Origin: Clostridia bacterium
GTDB lineage: Bacteria > Bacillota > Clostridia > UBA1381
DNA length: 15,752 nt
Direction of reading: 5' to 3'
NCBI GenBank assembly: GCA_017420825.1
Contig: JAFQNU010000132.1
Span: 1-15,752, forward strand
Below, one piece after another: positions 15,187 through 15,752 of this stretch. The notes under the pieces were generated by a model. It was not told the origin of the DNA, ran no database searches, and saw nothing but the letters and a program-made list of their open reading frames with translations. A program made the position numbers and the translations under genes. Positions within the stretch are counted from its first letter, which is position 1. Every line of letters starts with the position of its first letter.

Positions 15187-15215
15187 ATTATATAACATTT
15201 TTATAAAAAGTACAA
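15187..15215 (-). promoter_or_regulatory. Promoter of the trmL-degV-apgM-ytvI-metG-proS-M16 operon
   Basis: On the minus strand TTGTAC (15210-15215), 17-bp spacer, perfect TATAAT (15187-15192); predicted start near 15180. Gaps between the following genes are 16, 16, 27, 10, 18 and 53 bp. No second promoter or terminator was seen within the series, so this may serve all seven genes. Confidence 0.7.
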
Positions 15216-15225
15216 GTGTTTAATG

Positions 15226-15264
15226 AAAAAAATCCCTTTAATTACACTAAAAATTAAAGGGATT
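15226..15264 (-). terminator. Intrinsic terminator of the radC-like gene
   Basis: Perfect 13-bp inverted repeat: AATCCCTTTAATT (15231-15243) and AATTAAAGGGATT (15252-15264) around an 8-nt loop. On the minus strand it runs directly into a T-run (complement of 15226-15232). It lies 28 bp after the radC stop codon and 11 bp before the trmL operon's -35 box, separating the two units. Confidence 0.85.
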
Positions 15265-15270
15265 TAATTA

Positions 15271-15288
15271 TTTTATACATTTTATACA
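15271..15288. repeat. Tandem 9-bp duplication TTTTATACA
   Basis: TTTTATACA at 15271-15279 is followed immediately by an identical copy at 15280-15288, between the radC stop codon and its terminator. It is AT-rich and short, so chance is possible. Confidence 0.4.
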
Positions 15289-15292
15289 AATT

Positions 15293-15752
15293 TTATTTGT
15301 TGTCTTTTAGTATCGCCACTGCCGTAGACTCCGTTACTACATAATGATTTACAAGCGCAACGTCAATATATCCAAGTGCTTCACGAACCACTCGGGTTGC
15401 ATCTATATCTTCCTGTGTCGGAGCAGGTATTCCGCTCGGATGGTTATGAGCAAGAATTACAAACATTGCTTTATCTTCAAGTGCAAGCTTCATTATCTTC
15501 TTAACAGGCACAACTGCCGATGTGTCGGTACCTCCAATCAGATCGTATGAATTAATCTGATTCATTTCACTTGTCGCTGTTATCATTATCAGCTTCTCTT
15601 CCTTGAAATTGACAAAATGCTGTCTTACCTTCTGGATTATATTTTCCTTTGTAATTTTTCTTCTGTTTGTAAAGGTTAATTTTTCTTTTTTAATTCTTCT
15701 GTAAAATTCTTCAAGGAGCTGAAAAAATTCTGCACTTTTATCTCCTATGCCG
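15293..15752 (-). CDS. radC: RadC family JAB-domain protein, 5' end missing
   Basis: The frame is open to the right edge of the window, so the N-terminus is missing. About 152 residues are visible. They begin with GIGDKSAEFFQLL, the second half of the helix-hairpin-helix element found in RadC. The JPCP/JAB metalloprotease-like domain follows, with the zinc motif HNHPSGIPAPTQEDID (His-x-His, Ser, Asp all present). The family's usual 'LLDH' segment reads LVNH here, and the protein ends soon after (AVAILKDNK), shorter than the usual YVSLRERGL tail. Despite the name, a role in DNA repair is unproven for RadC proteins. An internal ATG at 15586 is not the start, because homologous sequence continues upstream of it. 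The transcript ends at the hairpin at 15231-15264. Confidence 0.88.
   Translation of the reverse strand, partial: GIGDKSAEFFQLLEEFYRRIKKEKLTFTNRRKITKENIIQKVRQHFVNFKEEKLIMITATSEMNQINSYDLIGGTDTSAVVPVKKIMKLALEDKAMFVILAHNHPSGIPAPTQEDIDATRVVREALGYIDVALVNHYVVTESTAVAILKDNK

Overview
The window is AT-rich DNA of Firmicutes (Clostridia) type. Genes are tightly packed and mostly on the minus strand. Strong purine-rich ribosome-binding sites and near-consensus TTGACA/TATAAT promoters with 17-bp spacers are visible by eye. The gene set (type III pantothenate kinase, an ECF-transporter S component, a YtvI-like membrane protein, DegV, archaeal-type phosphoglycerate mutase) fits an anaerobic gut-type Clostridium relative. 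Species cannot be named from this alone. No CRISPR, IS element, tRNA or rRNA was seen.

Layout, left to right. (1) 1-405 (+): 3' part of a YfcE-type phosphodiesterase gene cut by the window edge. (2) 406-725: a non-coding stretch holding a good plus-strand promoter followed about 110 nt later by a very strong hairpin terminator, so it may encode an unidentified small RNA. (3) 726-4978: a self-contained accessory cluster. An AraC-family regulator (+) is divergent from a two-gene operon (-) encoding an amidohydrolase/acyltransferase fusion and a GH123-like (DUF4091) glycosidase. The two promoters face each other and their -10 boxes overlap. A direct repeat with 21-bp pitch next to the operon's -35 looks like the AraC-type operator. 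(4) 4979-6396 (-): a vitamin B5 pair, an ECF S component (probably pantothenate) and coaX, with its own consensus promoter. (5) 6397-15149 (-): a likely seven-gene housekeeping operon trmL - degV - apgM - ytvI - metG - proS - M16 peptidase, driven by a promoter at 15187-15215. (6) 15293-15752 (-): a RadC/JAB gene, cut at its 5' end, ending in an intrinsic terminator.

How the parts work together. The accessory cluster looks like an inducible intracellular pathway for an unidentified amino-sugar or acylated glycan fragment: sensor/activator, glycoside cleavage, and a hydrolase fused to an acyltransferase. No transporter for it lies in the window. The B5 pair would import pantothenate and phosphorylate it in the first step to CoA. 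The long operon couples translation genes (two aminoacyl-tRNA synthetases and a tRNA wobble methyltransferase) to glycolysis, a fatty-acid-binding protein, a membrane protein and a zinc protease. The last gene of that operon may be under separate translational control, because its Shine-Dalgarno sequence lies in one of two mutually exclusive hairpins.

The best candidates for something undescribed are the amidohydrolase-acyltransferase fusion with its AraC switch, the promoter-terminator RNA at about 610-728, and the alternative hairpins in front of the M16 peptidase gene. All function calls are made by reading motifs; no database search was run.
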